Assembly: GCA_965201155.1 (NCBI GenBank)
Contig: OZ241752.1
Coordinates: 186,001-250,000 of the forward strand
Origin: JANQOH01 sp965201155
Lineage (GTDB): Bacteria > Pseudomonadota > Alphaproteobacteria > UBA7887
Length of the DNA stretch: 64,000 bases
Reading direction: 5' to 3'
The position numbers were made by a program, and so were the translations under genes. The notes beneath the pieces were generated by a model. It did not search any database and was not told where the DNA came from. It worked only from the letters and a program-made list of their open reading frames with translations. This document shows positions 34,220 through 43,642 of the stretch, piece by piece; position 1 is the first letter of the stretch, and each line of letters begins with the position of its first letter.

Positions 34220-34237
34220 GGCGCGCGGTGGCGCGCC
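34220..34237. repeat. GC-rich hairpin ahead of the split decarboxylase genes
   Basis: GGCGCGC-GGTG-GCGCGCC forms a 7-pair stem in the 123-base gap between the amidohydrolase stop and the alpha-subunit start. It could be a terminator-like or attenuating structure. Confidence 0.35.
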
Positions 34238-34320
34238 ATGGGATTGAGACCGCGCCCGCAGGGGCGCGAGCGCCGGATTCGTCGGGGGAGAAGGGCGGCT
34301 GCCGCTTCCCGCTATCCCGG

Positions 34321-36018
34321 TCAGGCCGCCAGCGGGCCGCGCAGGAGGCGGCCGGGCAGGGCGCCGGTATGTTCATTCTGGCGCAGCACGATTTCCCCCG
34401 CCACCAACGTCACCGCCATGCCGTCGGCGGTTTGCTTGAGGCGCCGCGCTCCGCCCGGAAGATCATCCACCACTTCCGGCATGCGCGGCCCGATACGCTC
34501 AGGATCGAACACCGCAATATCCGCCGTCATTCCCTCGCGCAGCAAGCCGCGGTCGTGAAAGCCCCAATGCGTCGCTGTGTCATAGGTAATCAAACGCACC
34601 GCTTCCTCCAGCGTAAACGCTTCTTCCTGACGCACCCAATGGCTCAGCAGGTGCGTTTGCAGCGAAGAATCCATGATCTGCGACACATGCGCACCGGAAT
34701 CCGAGAATGTGACCACCGAATGCGGATGTTTCATCAGCGCCAGCGCATCATCCTGGTTTTCATTGGCCAGCGGCTGGCGGAAAAACACTTCCAGATCATG
34801 TTCGAGCGCCACGTCGATCATCGCTTCCGCCGGCGATACGCCCCGTTCCTGCGCAATTTCGGCCATGGACCTGTGCGGCCGTTCCACCCGGTCCATGACA
34901 TGGAAAATATCCCATTCCGGTGGCCTTGCCTCGGCACCTACCACCTCCGGCCCGTCATAGGGCCGGTCCGCGACTGCGATGAGCTGCGCACGTGTTTCCG
35001 GGTCGTGCAGCGCCGCCTTCTGCGCTTCGAGCGGGCGGGCGCGCACATCGCGCCACACATCCCAGGTGTCGAACGGCATGGTCGTCCGAAACGACAGGAT
35101 GGAATTGAGTTCGCGGCTGTGTACCTGGGTCATGATGCGCGCGCCGGCAGCGTTGCCGCGCGTGATGATATCGTAGAATTTCCGCCACTGACCCGGGTGC
35201 TCGCGGCGGCTCAGGCTTCCAAAGGTGATCGGCCGCCCCGTCTCGATCGAGAGATCGACCAGCGACTGGTAGAACCGGCACATTTCCTCATCATCCCCGC
35301 GCGCCATTGCCAGTTGGAAAATGCCGGCGCTGATTTCGCCCATGCCGCGCACGATAGCCTGCACTTCGCTGAACGGCCCTATGCGGCTCGCCACCGGCCG
35401 GTCGTCCGACGTCAGATGGCTGGGGCTGCGCGACGTTGAAAACCCGATGGCGCCGGCGCGTATTGCCTCCTGCACCAGCCGCACCATCGTCTGCAACTCA
35501 TCATCGGTCGCGGCGCTGTCAAACGCGCGCTCCCCCATGACATAGGTACGGAGCGCTGAATGACCCACATAACCGGCATAATTCAGTGCTTTGGGTGCCC
35601 GTGCCACCGCATCCATATATTCGGGATAGCTTTCCCACTGCCACTCGATGCCTGCCAGCATCGCGTCGCGCGAGATATCCTCTGCCCGCTCGAGGTTGCG
35701 AAACACATAGTCTGTTTCCGCAGGGCGGCACGGCGCCAGGGTAAAGCCGCAATTCCCCATGACCACGGTCGTCACACCGTGATAACAGGAGCAACTGCCC
35801 AGCGGGTCCCAGAATGCCTGCGCGTCCATGTGGGTATGGCCATCGACAAAGCCCGGCGTCACCACATGGCCCTCGGCGTCGATCACCTGTTCGGCCGGCT
35901 CCGCAATGCGCCCGATGCGGGTGATAATTCCATCCTGAACGCCGATATCGGCGTGATAGCGCGGTCCGCCGGAACCGTCGATCACCATGCCGTCCTTGAT
36001 CAAGACATCATGCGCCAT
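34321..36018 (-). CDS. N-acyl-D-amino-acid deacylase-like amidohydrolase
   Basis: This 565-residue metal-dependent amidohydrolase resembles D-aminoacylases. The N-terminal beta-sandwich is followed by the metal motif VDGHTHMDAQAFWDP near residue 60, HGVTTVVMGNCGF near 82, and a C-terminal Asp region FSDSGAHVSQI near 445. DGSGGPRYHADIGV near residue 15 is typical. Known relatives deacylate N-acyl-D-amino acids or act on hydantoins; the substrate is open. It is on the same strand as the TPP enzymes. Confidence 0.82.
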   Translation of the reverse strand: MAHDVLIKDGMVIDGSGGPRYHADIGVQDGIITRIGRIAEPAEQVIDAEGHVVTPGFVDGHTHMDAQAFWDPLGSCSCYHGVTTVVMGNCGFTLAPCRPAETDYVFRNLERAEDISRDAMLAGIEWQWESYPEYMDAVARAPKALNYAGYVGHSALRTYVMGERAFDSAATDDELQTMVRLVQEAIRAGAIGFSTSRSPSHLTSDDRPVASRIGPFSEVQAIVRGMGEISAGIFQLAMARGDDEEMCRFYQSLVDLSIETGRPITFGSLSRREHPGQWRKFYDIITRGNAAGARIMTQVHSRELNSILSFRTTMPFDTWDVWRDVRARPLEAQKAALHDPETRAQLIAVADRPYDGPEVVGAEARPPEWDIFHVMDRVERPHRSMAEIAQERGVSPAEAMIDVALEHDLEVFFRQPLANENQDDALALMKHPHSVVTFSDSGAHVSQIMDSSLQTHLLSHWVRQEEAFTLEEAVRLITYDTATHWGFHDRGLLREGMTADIAVFDPERIGPRMPEVVDDLPGGARRLKQTADGMAVTLVAGEIVLRQNEHTGALPGRLLRGPLAA

Positions 36019-36093
36019 GTCCCTTCCCCCTTCTGCAGCCGCGGCGGCGTCACAAACGCCGGTGCACGCGCTTCTCGCCCGGTCCCGCCGGCC

Positions 36094-37068
36094 TTACATG
36101 AACAGACTGCGTACCTGCGGCATGTCGCTGTAGAGATGAGCGACGAATTCGCCATAGCCATTCCATATACGAGTCGGAATCCGCGTGTCGGTGGTCAGGT
36201 CCCGCTCGGTCGCCTGCGTCCAGCGCGGATGCGAATAGGCCGGATTGACATTGGCCCAGAACCCGTACTCGGTCGGTGTGATTTCTTCCCAGAATGTCGT
36301 CGGACGGGTTTCGGCAAAATGAAACCGCACGATCGACTTGATATGCTTGAAGCCGTATTTCCACGGCACTGCCAGCCGCAGCGGCGTGCCGAATTGCGGC
36401 GCCATGGGTACGCCATAGGCGCCGGTTACGATCAACGCCAGTTCATTGGTCGCCTCGGCAAGCGTCAGGGCTTCCGTATAGGGCCAGGGATAGAAGCGCT
36501 GCCGCTGCCCCCGCGCCACGTCCGGGTTCAGGAACGTCGTCATCACCAGAAATTTCGCGGAGCCGAGCGGGCGCGCAAGATCGACCAGATGCTTGAGAGG
36601 AAACCCGGTCCAGGGGATTGTCATGCCCCACGCTTCCACACAGCGATGCCGGGTGATGCGCTCTTCCAATGGCATTCGGCGGATCAGGTCATCGGCTTCC
36701 AGCCGCATTTCCTGTTCCACCATACCGTCGATCAGCACTTCCCACGGCCGCGGTTTGAGCGCCTGAGCCGCTTTCCAGATGTTCTTGTGCGAGCCGAACT
36801 CGTAGAAATTGTTGTAGCGCGTCGTGACGGCTTCCGGCGTCAGATCGAAATCGACCGACAGGCGCTCGTTCCGCGGCGCCGGATACAGCCCTGCAGTGGG
36901 ATCGTCAGCGGCCCGGGCGGCGCCAAATGGCGCCAGCGCCGGCGCTGCCGCGGCGGCGAGACCGGCAAGGCCGAGCCCCCGCAATATCGCGCGGCGGTCG
37001 CGATAGACCGCTTCCGGCGTCGCCGCGGATTCCGGTATGCGCCAACCGGGCTTGTTCTGGATCAGCAT
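36094..37068 (-). CDS. msrP: protein-methionine-sulfoxide reductase catalytic subunit
   Basis: This 324-residue molybdopterin enzyme (formerly YedY) repairs oxidised methionine in periplasmic proteins. A twin-arginine signal (RRAILRGLGLAGLAAAAAPAL) is at about residues 25-45. The Mo-coordinating Cys is in RHRCVEAWGM near 143, followed by WTGFPLKHLV. PQFGTPLRLAVPWKYGFKHIKSI is also diagnostic. The usual membrane heme partner MsrQ is not adjacent. Confidence 0.93.
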   Translation of the reverse strand: MLIQNKPGWRIPESAATPEAVYRDRRAILRGLGLAGLAAAAAPALAPFGAARAADDPTAGLYPAPRNERLSVDFDLTPEAVTTRYNNFYEFGSHKNIWKAAQALKPRPWEVLIDGMVEQEMRLEADDLIRRMPLEERITRHRCVEAWGMTIPWTGFPLKHLVDLARPLGSAKFLVMTTFLNPDVARGQRQRFYPWPYTEALTLAEATNELALIVTGAYGVPMAPQFGTPLRLAVPWKYGFKHIKSIVRFHFAETRPTTFWEEITPTEYGFWANVNPAYSHPRWTQATERDLTTDTRIPTRIWNGYGEFVAHLYSDMPQVRSLFM

Positions 37069-37117
37069 GCGTTATTTCCCCTGTCGCAGATGCCGCTGCA
37101 GCGCCCGCGTGTCACTG

Positions 37118-39172
37118 TCACACCGCGCGCACCCAGACGGCCGTATCGTGCACACACATGCCGCCATTGGGCGGGCCCGGGTCCGCACTCAGCAATGTGT
37201 TGATTCCGGCGCCGCCCGGAAATGCCTTGTTCGGCCATACGCTTTCGACCACCACCACGCCCCGCTGCAGGCCGTCGAAATATTCGGCATGCAGGCCGAT
37301 TTCCCCACGCTGATTGCCCATGCGCACTGCCGAACCGTCAGCGATCTCCAGCGCCCGCGCATCCTCCGGGTGCAGCTTGACCGTCGGCCGCTCTTCCTTG
37401 GCAATGGAGGTCGGCGTCTCGGTGAACGAACTGTTGAGATAATTGTGCGCCGGCGCCGCCACCAGGCGGAACGGATGCGCCTCGGTCGCGCGTTCGATAT
37501 TGTCCAGATGATCGGGCAGCGCCGGCATCACCGCGTGGTCCGGCCCCAACTTCTGCCAGTCGGGCGCGAAGCGGAACCGCTTGTCCGGCTGCGCGAAGCC
37601 GTTCATGAAATGCGCCGTCTCGAAGTCCGGCTGGCAATCGATCCAGTGCTTCTCACGCAGCGCCGCCAGCGTACCCCACCCGGAGGCGCGGAGCGTCGCG
37701 TCGATGATTTCCTCTTCGCTCATCAGGAAGCCGGGATGCTCGGCGCCCAGCCGCCGCGCCAGCTCGCAGATCACGAAATGGTTGGAACGCGCTTCCGCCA
37801 GCGGTTCGATCAGCTTGGGCCCCAGGCCGATATGCTGATGGCCGCCCCCCTGATAGATGTCGTTATGTTCGACAAAGGTGGTGGCCGGCAACACGATATC
37901 CGCATGCGCTGCCGTCTCGGTCATAAACTGCTCGTGCACGCAGAGAAACAGGTCGCTGCGCGCCAGGCCCCGATTGACCAGCGCCGATTCCGGCGCTACC
38001 ACCGCCGGGTTCGTGTTCTGGACCAGCATCGCTGTCACTGGCGGGCCGCCATGCAGGGAGTCCTTGTCTGCCAGCAGGACAGGGCCGATGCGCGACATGT
38101 CCAGCATACGGATGGCGGGGTCGCGTGTGTCCAGCCCTTCGATCAGCGTCTTGTCCCAATGATAGATGTCACCGTTGGAGTAGAACGCGCCGCCGCCCTT
38201 GCGCCGCCATGAACCTGTCACGCTCGGCAGGCAACTCACGGCATGGACCGCCACAGCCCCGTTGCGCGAGCGCGAGAATCCGTAGCCGACGCGAATGAAG
38301 GCGCGCTCGGTCTCGCCATAGAGCGTGGCAAATTCTTCGATATCCGCTGCCGGAAGGCCGGTGATTGCCGCCGCCCATTCCGGCGTGCGTTGCTGCAAAT
38401 GCGCCTCCAGGCGCTCCGGGCAATCCGTCCATTCGGCCATGTATTCGCGGTCCGCGTGGCCGTCGCGAAACAGCACATGCATGACTGCACACGCCAGCGC
38501 ACCATCGGTTCCGGGCCGCAGCGCCATGTGCATGTCCGCCACCTGGGCCGTGCGCGTGCGGTAGGGGTCCACCACCACCAGCTTCGCGCCGCGCGTCTTG
38601 CGCGCCCGCTGTATGTGGGTCATGGCATTGACTTGCGTCGATGCCGGATTTCCCCCCCATGAGACGATCAGGTCCGCCTCCGCCATCTCCCGCGGATCAG
38701 GGCCGCGCAGGGTTCCTGTCCCCGCGATCCAGCCGGCGCGTACCAGCGTCGTGCATATCGTGCTGTGCTGGCCGGAGTATTTCTTCGCGTGGCGCAGCCG
38801 CTCGATCCCGTCGCGCTGCAGCAACCCCATGGTGCCGGCATAGAAATAGGGCCACACGGCTTCGGACCCCAGCCGCTGCTCGGCTGTGAGAAACGCTTCT
38901 GCCACTTCGTCCAGGGCGTCCGTCCAGCTCAGGCGTTCATGGCCGCTTCCAGTGCGCCGCAGGGGGTGGCGCAGGCGGTCCGGATGATGCGTGCGCTCGG
39001 CATAGCGCGCCACCTTGGCGCACACGATTCCGGCCGTATAGCTGTTGTCGCGGGCACCGTGAACGCGGCCTATGGTTCGCGCATCGCGCCGTTCGACTTC
39101 CAGCGCGCATGTGCTCGGGCAGTCATGCGGGCAAATCGAATATGCGATCTCGAGCGGGGCGTCTCTGTCCAT
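37118..39172 (-). CDS. molybdopterin-dependent oxidoreductase (formate dehydrogenase/DMSO reductase family)
   Basis: This 684-residue protein belongs to the Mo-bisMGD superfamily. The N-terminal cluster motif is CPHDCPSTCALEVE with a later GIVCAK, giving four cysteines for a 4Fe-4S cluster. Next come the cofactor segments SWGGNPASTQVN near 180 and GYGFSRSRNG near 270. The C-terminal MopB domain has VRMGNQRGEIG near 630. No Tat signal is visible, which suggests a cytoplasmic enzyme. Annotated relatives include assimilatory formate, thiosulfate or polysulfide enzymes; I cannot tell which. msrP lies 49 bases downstream. Confidence 0.83.
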   Translation of the reverse strand: MDRDAPLEIAYSICPHDCPSTCALEVERRDARTIGRVHGARDNSYTAGIVCAKVARYAERTHHPDRLRHPLRRTGSGHERLSWTDALDEVAEAFLTAEQRLGSEAVWPYFYAGTMGLLQRDGIERLRHAKKYSGQHSTICTTLVRAGWIAGTGTLRGPDPREMAEADLIVSWGGNPASTQVNAMTHIQRARKTRGAKLVVVDPYRTRTAQVADMHMALRPGTDGALACAVMHVLFRDGHADREYMAEWTDCPERLEAHLQQRTPEWAAAITGLPAADIEEFATLYGETERAFIRVGYGFSRSRNGAVAVHAVSCLPSVTGSWRRKGGGAFYSNGDIYHWDKTLIEGLDTRDPAIRMLDMSRIGPVLLADKDSLHGGPPVTAMLVQNTNPAVVAPESALVNRGLARSDLFLCVHEQFMTETAAHADIVLPATTFVEHNDIYQGGGHQHIGLGPKLIEPLAEARSNHFVICELARRLGAEHPGFLMSEEEIIDATLRASGWGTLAALREKHWIDCQPDFETAHFMNGFAQPDKRFRFAPDWQKLGPDHAVMPALPDHLDNIERATEAHPFRLVAAPAHNYLNSSFTETPTSIAKEERPTVKLHPEDARALEIADGSAVRMGNQRGEIGLHAEYFDGLQRGVVVVESVWPNKAFPGGAGINTLLSADPGPPNGGMCVHDTAVWVRAV

Positions 39173-39243
39173 GATGCCGATCCGTTAGGAAATCGATTGA
39201 GAATACGCTGCACCCGGCGCGGCACGCGATCGCGCAGCCCGGT

Positions 39244-40446
39244 TCACTGCAGCGCTGCCGTGGCCCGGTGAATGCGCTCGCACGCGTCCTCCAGTACTGC
39301 GTCCGCCGTGGCGTAGGATATGCGGAAATACGGGTCGAGGCCAAACGCCGCCCCGTGCACCACTGCGACTCCCACATGTTCCAGCAGATAATGCGCATAA
39401 TCCTCGCTGCTGGCAATCACCTTGCCGTCGGTCGTGCGGCGCCCGATCACCCCGCCGCAGCCGGGATAAAGGTAGAACGCCCCCTCCGGTATGCGGCATG
39501 ACAGGCCGGGAACAGCGTTCAGCGCTGCCGCCACCTTGTCGCGGCGCGCCTTGAAGGCGGCATTGCGCGCCGCCAGGAAGCCGTGGTCGCCGTTCAGCGC
39601 CGCCACCGCCGCAGCCTGGCTGATCGAGGTCGGGTTGCTGGTGCTTTGCGACTGGATTTTTGCCATGCCGCGGATCAGCGCTTCCGGCCCGCCGGCAAAC
39701 CCGATCCGCCAGCCTGTCATCGCGTAGGCCTTGGAGACGCCGTTGACGGTCAGTGTGCGCTCATGCAGCGCCGGCGCTACCTGCGCTGGCGTGGAAAACA
39801 CGAAATTGTCGTAGGTCACCTTTTCGTAAATGTCATCGGCCATCACCCACACATGCGGGTGGCTCAGCATGACATCAGTCAAAGCGCGCAGTTCGTCCGT
39901 CGTATAGGCGGCGCCGGACGGGTTTGACGGCGAGTTGAGAATCAACCACTTGGTGCGCGGGGTGATGGCCTTGTCCAGCGCTTCCGGCGTGATGCGAAAG
40001 CCGCTTTCCGCCGAACTGTCGACAAAGACAGGCACGCCGCCGGCAATCCTCACCATATCGGGGTAAGAGACCCAGTAGGGCCGCGGCACGATGACTTCGT
40101 CACCGTGATTCACCGTGGCCAGCATGGCGTTGAACAGCACCTGCTTGCCGCCGACGCCGATGATGATCTCGTCGGGCCGGTAGTCCAGACCGTTGTCACG
40201 CAGGAACTTGTCGCGCACCGCCTGTTTGAGTTCGGGCGCGCCGTCGACCTTGGTATATTTCGTGTAGCCCGCTTCGATGGCGGTGATCGCCGCTTCCTTG
40301 ACCGGGTCCGGCGTATCGAAGTCGGGTTCGCCGGCGCCCAAGCCAATCACATCATGCCCGGCCGCTTTGAGTTCCGCCGCCCGGGCTGTGACTGCCATGG
40401 TCGGCGATGGCTTGATCCGCCCCAACCGCTCGGCAAAAAAACCCAT
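39244..40446 (-). CDS. aspC: class I aspartate/aromatic aminotransferase
   Basis: This 400-residue PLP aminotransferase of the I-gamma type is likely aspartate or aspartate/prephenate aminotransferase. The PLP Lys is in VNGVSKAYAMTGWRIGF near residue 240. GAGEPDFDTP near 40, NSPSNPSGAAYT near 175 and the substrate Arg in FRISYA near the end are present. The ATG at 40446 gives the standard MGFFAERLGRIKPS start. Confidence 0.9.
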   Translation of the reverse strand: MGFFAERLGRIKPSPTMAVTARAAELKAAGHDVIGLGAGEPDFDTPDPVKEAAITAIEAGYTKYTKVDGAPELKQAVRDKFLRDNGLDYRPDEIIIGVGGKQVLFNAMLATVNHGDEVIVPRPYWVSYPDMVRIAGGVPVFVDSSAESGFRITPEALDKAITPRTKWLILNSPSNPSGAAYTTDELRALTDVMLSHPHVWVMADDIYEKVTYDNFVFSTPAQVAPALHERTLTVNGVSKAYAMTGWRIGFAGGPEALIRGMAKIQSQSTSNPTSISQAAAVAALNGDHGFLAARNAAFKARRDKVAAALNAVPGLSCRIPEGAFYLYPGCGGVIGRRTTDGKVIASSEDYAHYLLEHVGVAVVHGAAFGLDPYFRISYATADAVLEDACERIHRATAALQ

Positions 40447-40542
40447 CACCTGACCTTTCGCAATATTGCCGCAACCCTGGCCGCCGCCCTGCTCCCGGCA
40501 CAAGCGCCCGCATCCCCTTCCGGGGCCTTGGAATCATCCCCC

Positions 40543-40569
40543 CCCCCTTGCGGGCGTTCCGCAAGGGGG
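40543..40569. terminator. 11-base-pair hairpin after gpx
   Basis: CCCCCTTGCGG and CCGCAAGGGGG are perfect complements around a GCGTT loop, 28 bases beyond the gpx stop. It lies between gpx and the aminotransferase gene. Ten C (40538-40547) overlap the left arm. No U-tract is seen. Confidence 0.5.
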
Positions 40570-40597
40570 AAAAGGGAGCGCGAAGCCGGCAGGGCGG

Positions 40598-41149
40598 TTA
40601 TGGCAGCGCCTGTTCCACGGCTCCGGTGATTTCGTCCGACAACGGCGTGACGCGGGATGACCAGACGCCGGCGAGCACGCCCTCCCCGTCGATGAGATAT
40701 TTGTGGAAGTTCCATTTCGGCGTGCCGGCGGCGCCGAGTTCATCCTCGATCCAGCGATAGAAGGGATGCGCGTCTTCGCCAATGACCCGCTGCTTGGCGG
40801 TCATGGGAAAATCGATCCCGTAATTTGCCTCGCAGAAAGTCTGGATCGCCGCTTCGTCTCCCGGTTCCTGACTGCCGAAATCATTTGACGGCACGCCGAG
40901 CACCACCAGCCCTTGTTCGCGATAGCGTTCCCACAGGGCCTGCAATTGGGTGTATTGGGGCGTGAAGCCGCAAAAGGACGCGGTGTTCACGACCAGCACG
41001 GCCTTGCCGGCATAGTCGGCCATGGCCAGCGGCTCTCCCGTGATTCCCGGAAAATCGAACTGATGCGCCGGGCCCGCCTGCGCCGGCATCGTCAGGGCGC
41101 ACCATCCGATAGCGGCGAGACCCGCCGCGAAACTCGCCAATGTGCGCAT
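40598..41149 (-). CDS. glutathione peroxidase-like protein, exported
   Basis: This 183-residue thioredoxin-fold peroxidase reduces peroxides with a cysteine active site. It has VVNTASFCGFTPQYTQLQALW with the peroxidatic Cys near residue 59, the GVPSNDFG motif, and the C-terminal WNFHKYLI with the conserved Trp/Asn. The start MRTLASFAAGLAAIGWCALTMPAQA (split over 25 residues) looks like a signal peptide, so the enzyme is probably periplasmic. A GGGGTGG site precedes the ATG. Confidence 0.88.
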   Translation of the reverse strand: MRTLASFAAGLAAIGWCALTMPAQAGPAHQFDFPGITGEPLAMADYAGKAVLVVNTASFCGFTPQYTQLQALWERYREQGLVVLGVPSNDFGSQEPGDEAAIQTFCEANYGIDFPMTAKQRVIGEDAHPFYRWIEDELGAAGTPKWNFHKYLIDGEGVLAGVWSSRVTPLSDEITGAVEQALP

Positions 41150-41184
41150 ATTGCCACCCCTTTCCTGTTTTCGCTCCGCTTCAT

Positions 41185-41655
41185 TCAGCCCTTCTCCCGC
41201 ATCAGGCGCGCCCGGTCGCGCTGCCATGACATTTCCTTGGCGCGGTCGCGCTTGTCGTGCTGGCGGCGCCCGCGGGCCAATCCGAGTTCCACCTTGGCGC
41301 GCCCGGCCGGGTTGAAATAGAGGCTCAGGGGCACGACCGTGTAGCCCCGCCGCTGGATCAGCCCGATGAGCCGCCCGATCTCGCGCCGGTGCAGCAGCAA
41401 CTTGCGCGGACGCACGGGGTCGTGGTTCATGCGGCTGGCGGCAGCATAGGCGCTGATATGCGCGTTGACGAGGAACATTTCCCCGCCGCGCTCCTCTGCA
41501 TAGGCCTCACCGAGGCTCGCGCGGCCTTCGCGCAGCGACTTCACTTCCGTACCGACCAGCGCGAGACCGGCCTCAAGGCGATCCTCGATGAAGTAGTTGT
41601 GGCGCGCCTTGCGGTTCTGGGCGACGGCGCGCGCGTTCAGGTTGCTGCCCGCCAT
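41185..41655 (-). CDS. smpB: SsrA-binding protein
   Basis: This 156-residue protein binds tmRNA and rescues stalled ribosomes. It has NRKARHNYFIEDRLEAGLAL near residue 15, GTEVKSLREGRASL, and a basic C-terminal tail with the KREDIKER-like RQHDKRDRAKE. The ATG at 41655 is chosen for the family-typical N-terminus. It overlaps the end of dapA by 19 bases. No tmRNA gene was found nearby. Confidence 0.95.
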   Translation of the reverse strand: MAGSNLNARAVAQNRKARHNYFIEDRLEAGLALVGTEVKSLREGRASLGEAYAEERGGEMFLVNAHISAYAAASRMNHDPVRPRKLLLHRREIGRLIGLIQRRGYTVVPLSLYFNPAGRAKVELGLARGRRQHDKRDRAKEMSWQRDRARLMREKG

Positions 41656-42542
41656 TGCCGGACATTCGCGTCGAGCAGGCCGGCGGCAACCAGCGCGCCA
41701 CGCACTTTCTCCTGCGTTCCGGGTGTGATGTCCACCATCGGCAGCCGCAATTCGCCTGAGCACAGGCCGAGCAGGCGGGCGGCGAATTTCACCGGCGCCG
41801 GGCTGGTTTCGGCAAACAGCGTATCATGCAGCGGCATCAGCGTTTCGTGAACCGAAAGGGCGCGTGCAGGGTCCCCCGCCCGCCAGGCATTCTGCATGTC
41901 GGCGCATGGCGCCGGAGCGATATTGGCCGTCACCGAGATACAGCCATCGCCGCCCTGCGCGAGATAGGACAGCGCGGTTCCGTCCTCGCCGGACAACCGG
42001 CACCACGGGCCTTCGATGGCGGCGCGCTCCAGCATCGGGCGCGTCATGTCGGCGGTGGCGTCTTTCACACCAATAATATTGGGAATTTTCGCGAGTGCCG
42101 CCATGGTTTCCACCGACATGTTCACGACTGAGCGTCCGGGGATGTTGTAGATGATGACCGGTATGTCGGCAGCCGCCGCCACCGCTTCATAATGCTTGTA
42201 AAGGCCCGCCTGGGTCGGCTTGTTGTAATAGGGTGTGACCACCAGCGCCGCGTCGGCGCCCGCATGGTGCGCATGCCGCGTCAGGTCGGCGGCTTCAGCA
42301 GTGCTGTTCGAACCCGTGCCGGCAATGACCGGAACGCGGCCCGCGGCAACCTCGATGCAGATTTCGGTGATGCGCCGATGTTCGGCATGGCTGAGCGTGG
42401 GCGACTCGCCGGTGGTGCCGCAGGGCACCAGACCATGCGAACCCTGTTTGATCTGCCAGTCGACAAATTCGCTGAACGTCTTTTCCGCCACCTTGCCGTT
42501 CTCGAACGGTGTGACCAAAGCAGTTATCGAACCGTGAAACAT
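41637..42542 (-). CDS. dapA: 4-hydroxy-tetrahydrodipicolinate synthase
   Basis: This 301-residue aldolase condenses pyruvate and aspartate semialdehyde in lysine/diaminopimelate synthesis. Family motifs are GTTGESPTLSHAEH near residue 44, VIAGTGSNST near 75, PYYNKPTQAGLY near 105 and the Schiff-base Lys in GVKDATAD near 160. The ATG at 42542 has GGAGG 8 bases upstream; a second ATG two codons earlier is too close to it. The dapA-smpB overlap is common in Alphaproteobacteria. Confidence 0.95.
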   Translation of the reverse strand: MFHGSITALVTPFENGKVAEKTFSEFVDWQIKQGSHGLVPCGTTGESPTLSHAEHRRITEICIEVAAGRVPVIAGTGSNSTAEAADLTRHAHHAGADAALVVTPYYNKPTQAGLYKHYEAVAAAADIPVIIYNIPGRSVVNMSVETMAALAKIPNIIGVKDATADMTRPMLERAAIEGPWCRLSGEDGTALSYLAQGGDGCISVTANIAPAPCADMQNAWRAGDPARALSVHETLMPLHDTLFAETSPAPVKFAARLLGLCSGELRLPMVDITPGTQEKVRGALVAAGLLDANVRQWRAAT

Positions 42543-42658
42543 CACCATCACCTCCTCTGCGGGCCGCTGCGCAAAGATAAGCCTTTCGGCGCATTTCAAC
42601 AAGATGCGCTTTGCGGCGAAGGACAGTAGAGTCGCGCATCCAGCCATGGGAGGCCGGC

Positions 42659-43642
42659 GTGAACTTGCCGACGATCGACGATGTGGTTGCAGCGGCGCGG
42701 CGGCTGCACGGAATCGCCCAGGTAACGCCGCTCCTGCGCTCCGAAGCGCTGGACGCCATGGCCGGCGGGCCGCTGCTCATCAAGGCCGAACCGTTGCAGC
42801 GCACCGGTTCGTTCAAGTTCCGCGGCGCGTATAACCGGATCAGTCGGCTGACGGCGGCCGAACGGGCAAGGGGCGTCGTCGCCTGGTCGTCCGGTAACCA
42901 CGCGCAAGGGGTCGCCGCGGCGGCAAAATTGCTCGATACCCGCGCCGCCATTATCATGCCGCGCGACGCGCCGCGGGCGAAACGCGAGGGCACGCGCGCA
43001 CTGGACGCGGAAATCCGCCTCTATGACCGCCGCGAGGAAAGCCGCGAGGAGATCGGCAGCAGCCTCGCTGAGGAGCGCGGCGCAGCGATCATCAAACCCT
43101 ATGACGACAAATACATCATCGCCGGTCAGGGCACGGTGGGGCTGGAGGCAGCGGCGCAGGCAGTACAGCGGGGGCTGCATCCCGACCAGGCGCTGACTCC
43201 GTGCGGCGGCGGCGGCCTGATCGCCGGAACCGCGCTCGCGCTACGAAACCGGCTGCCCGGGATCCACGTTCATCCGGTGGAGCCGGCAGCGTTCGATGAC
43301 ACGGCTCGCTCGCTCGCGACCAGTGAACGAAAAAAGAACGACCCTGCGGCGCAGTCGATTTGCGATGCGCTGCGGGCCCCCGAACCAGGGATACTCACCT
43401 TCGCGCTGAACCGGACGCAACTGGCGCCGGGCCTTGCCGTGACCGATGACGAAGTACGTGCCGCCATGCGCGCGGCGTTCCGGCATCTGCATCTGGTAGT
43501 TGAACCGGGAGGCGCGGTGGCGCTTGCGGCAGCGCTTTGCCGGCGCATTTCCTGCCGCGGCCGGGTCACGCTGGTTGTGCTGTCGGGTGGGAATGTGGAT
43601 TCCGGCATTTTTCGCGCCGCGCTGGATGCCGGCGATGCGTGA
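42659..43642 (+). CDS. threonine/serine dehydratase (IlvA/TdcB-like)
   Basis: This 327-residue fold-type II PLP enzyme deaminates threonine or serine. The Schiff-base Lys is in TGSFKFRGAYN near residue 54, WSSGNHAQGVA follows, and GGGGLIAGTAL binds phosphate near 182. It lacks an ACT regulatory domain, so it is the catabolic or racemase-like size class. A GTG at 42659 is preferred because GGGAGG lies 5 bases before it. Its end overlaps the glpK start. It diverges from dapA. Confidence 0.85.
   Translation: MNLPTIDDVVAAARRLHGIAQVTPLLRSEALDAMAGGPLLIKAEPLQRTGSFKFRGAYNRISRLTAAERARGVVAWSSGNHAQGVAAAAKLLDTRAAIIMPRDAPRAKREGTRALDAEIRLYDRREESREEIGSSLAEERGAAIIKPYDDKYIIAGQGTVGLEAAAQAVQRGLHPDQALTPCGGGGLIAGTALALRNRLPGIHVHPVEPAAFDDTARSLATSERKKNDPAAQSICDALRAPEPGILTFALNRTQLAPGLAVTDDEVRAAMRAAFRHLHLVVEPGGAVALAAALCRRISCRGRVTLVVLSGGNVDSGIFRAALDAGDA

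Noticed and set aside
33439..35439. Long plus-strand open frame (about 666 codons)
   Set aside because: It is antisense to three well-supported minus-strand genes and has no family-like segments; long shadow frames are common at this GC content.
40538..40547. C10 homopolymer as a second phase-variable tract
   Set aside because: It forms the left arm of a hairpin after gpx and is not positioned to affect a start codon.
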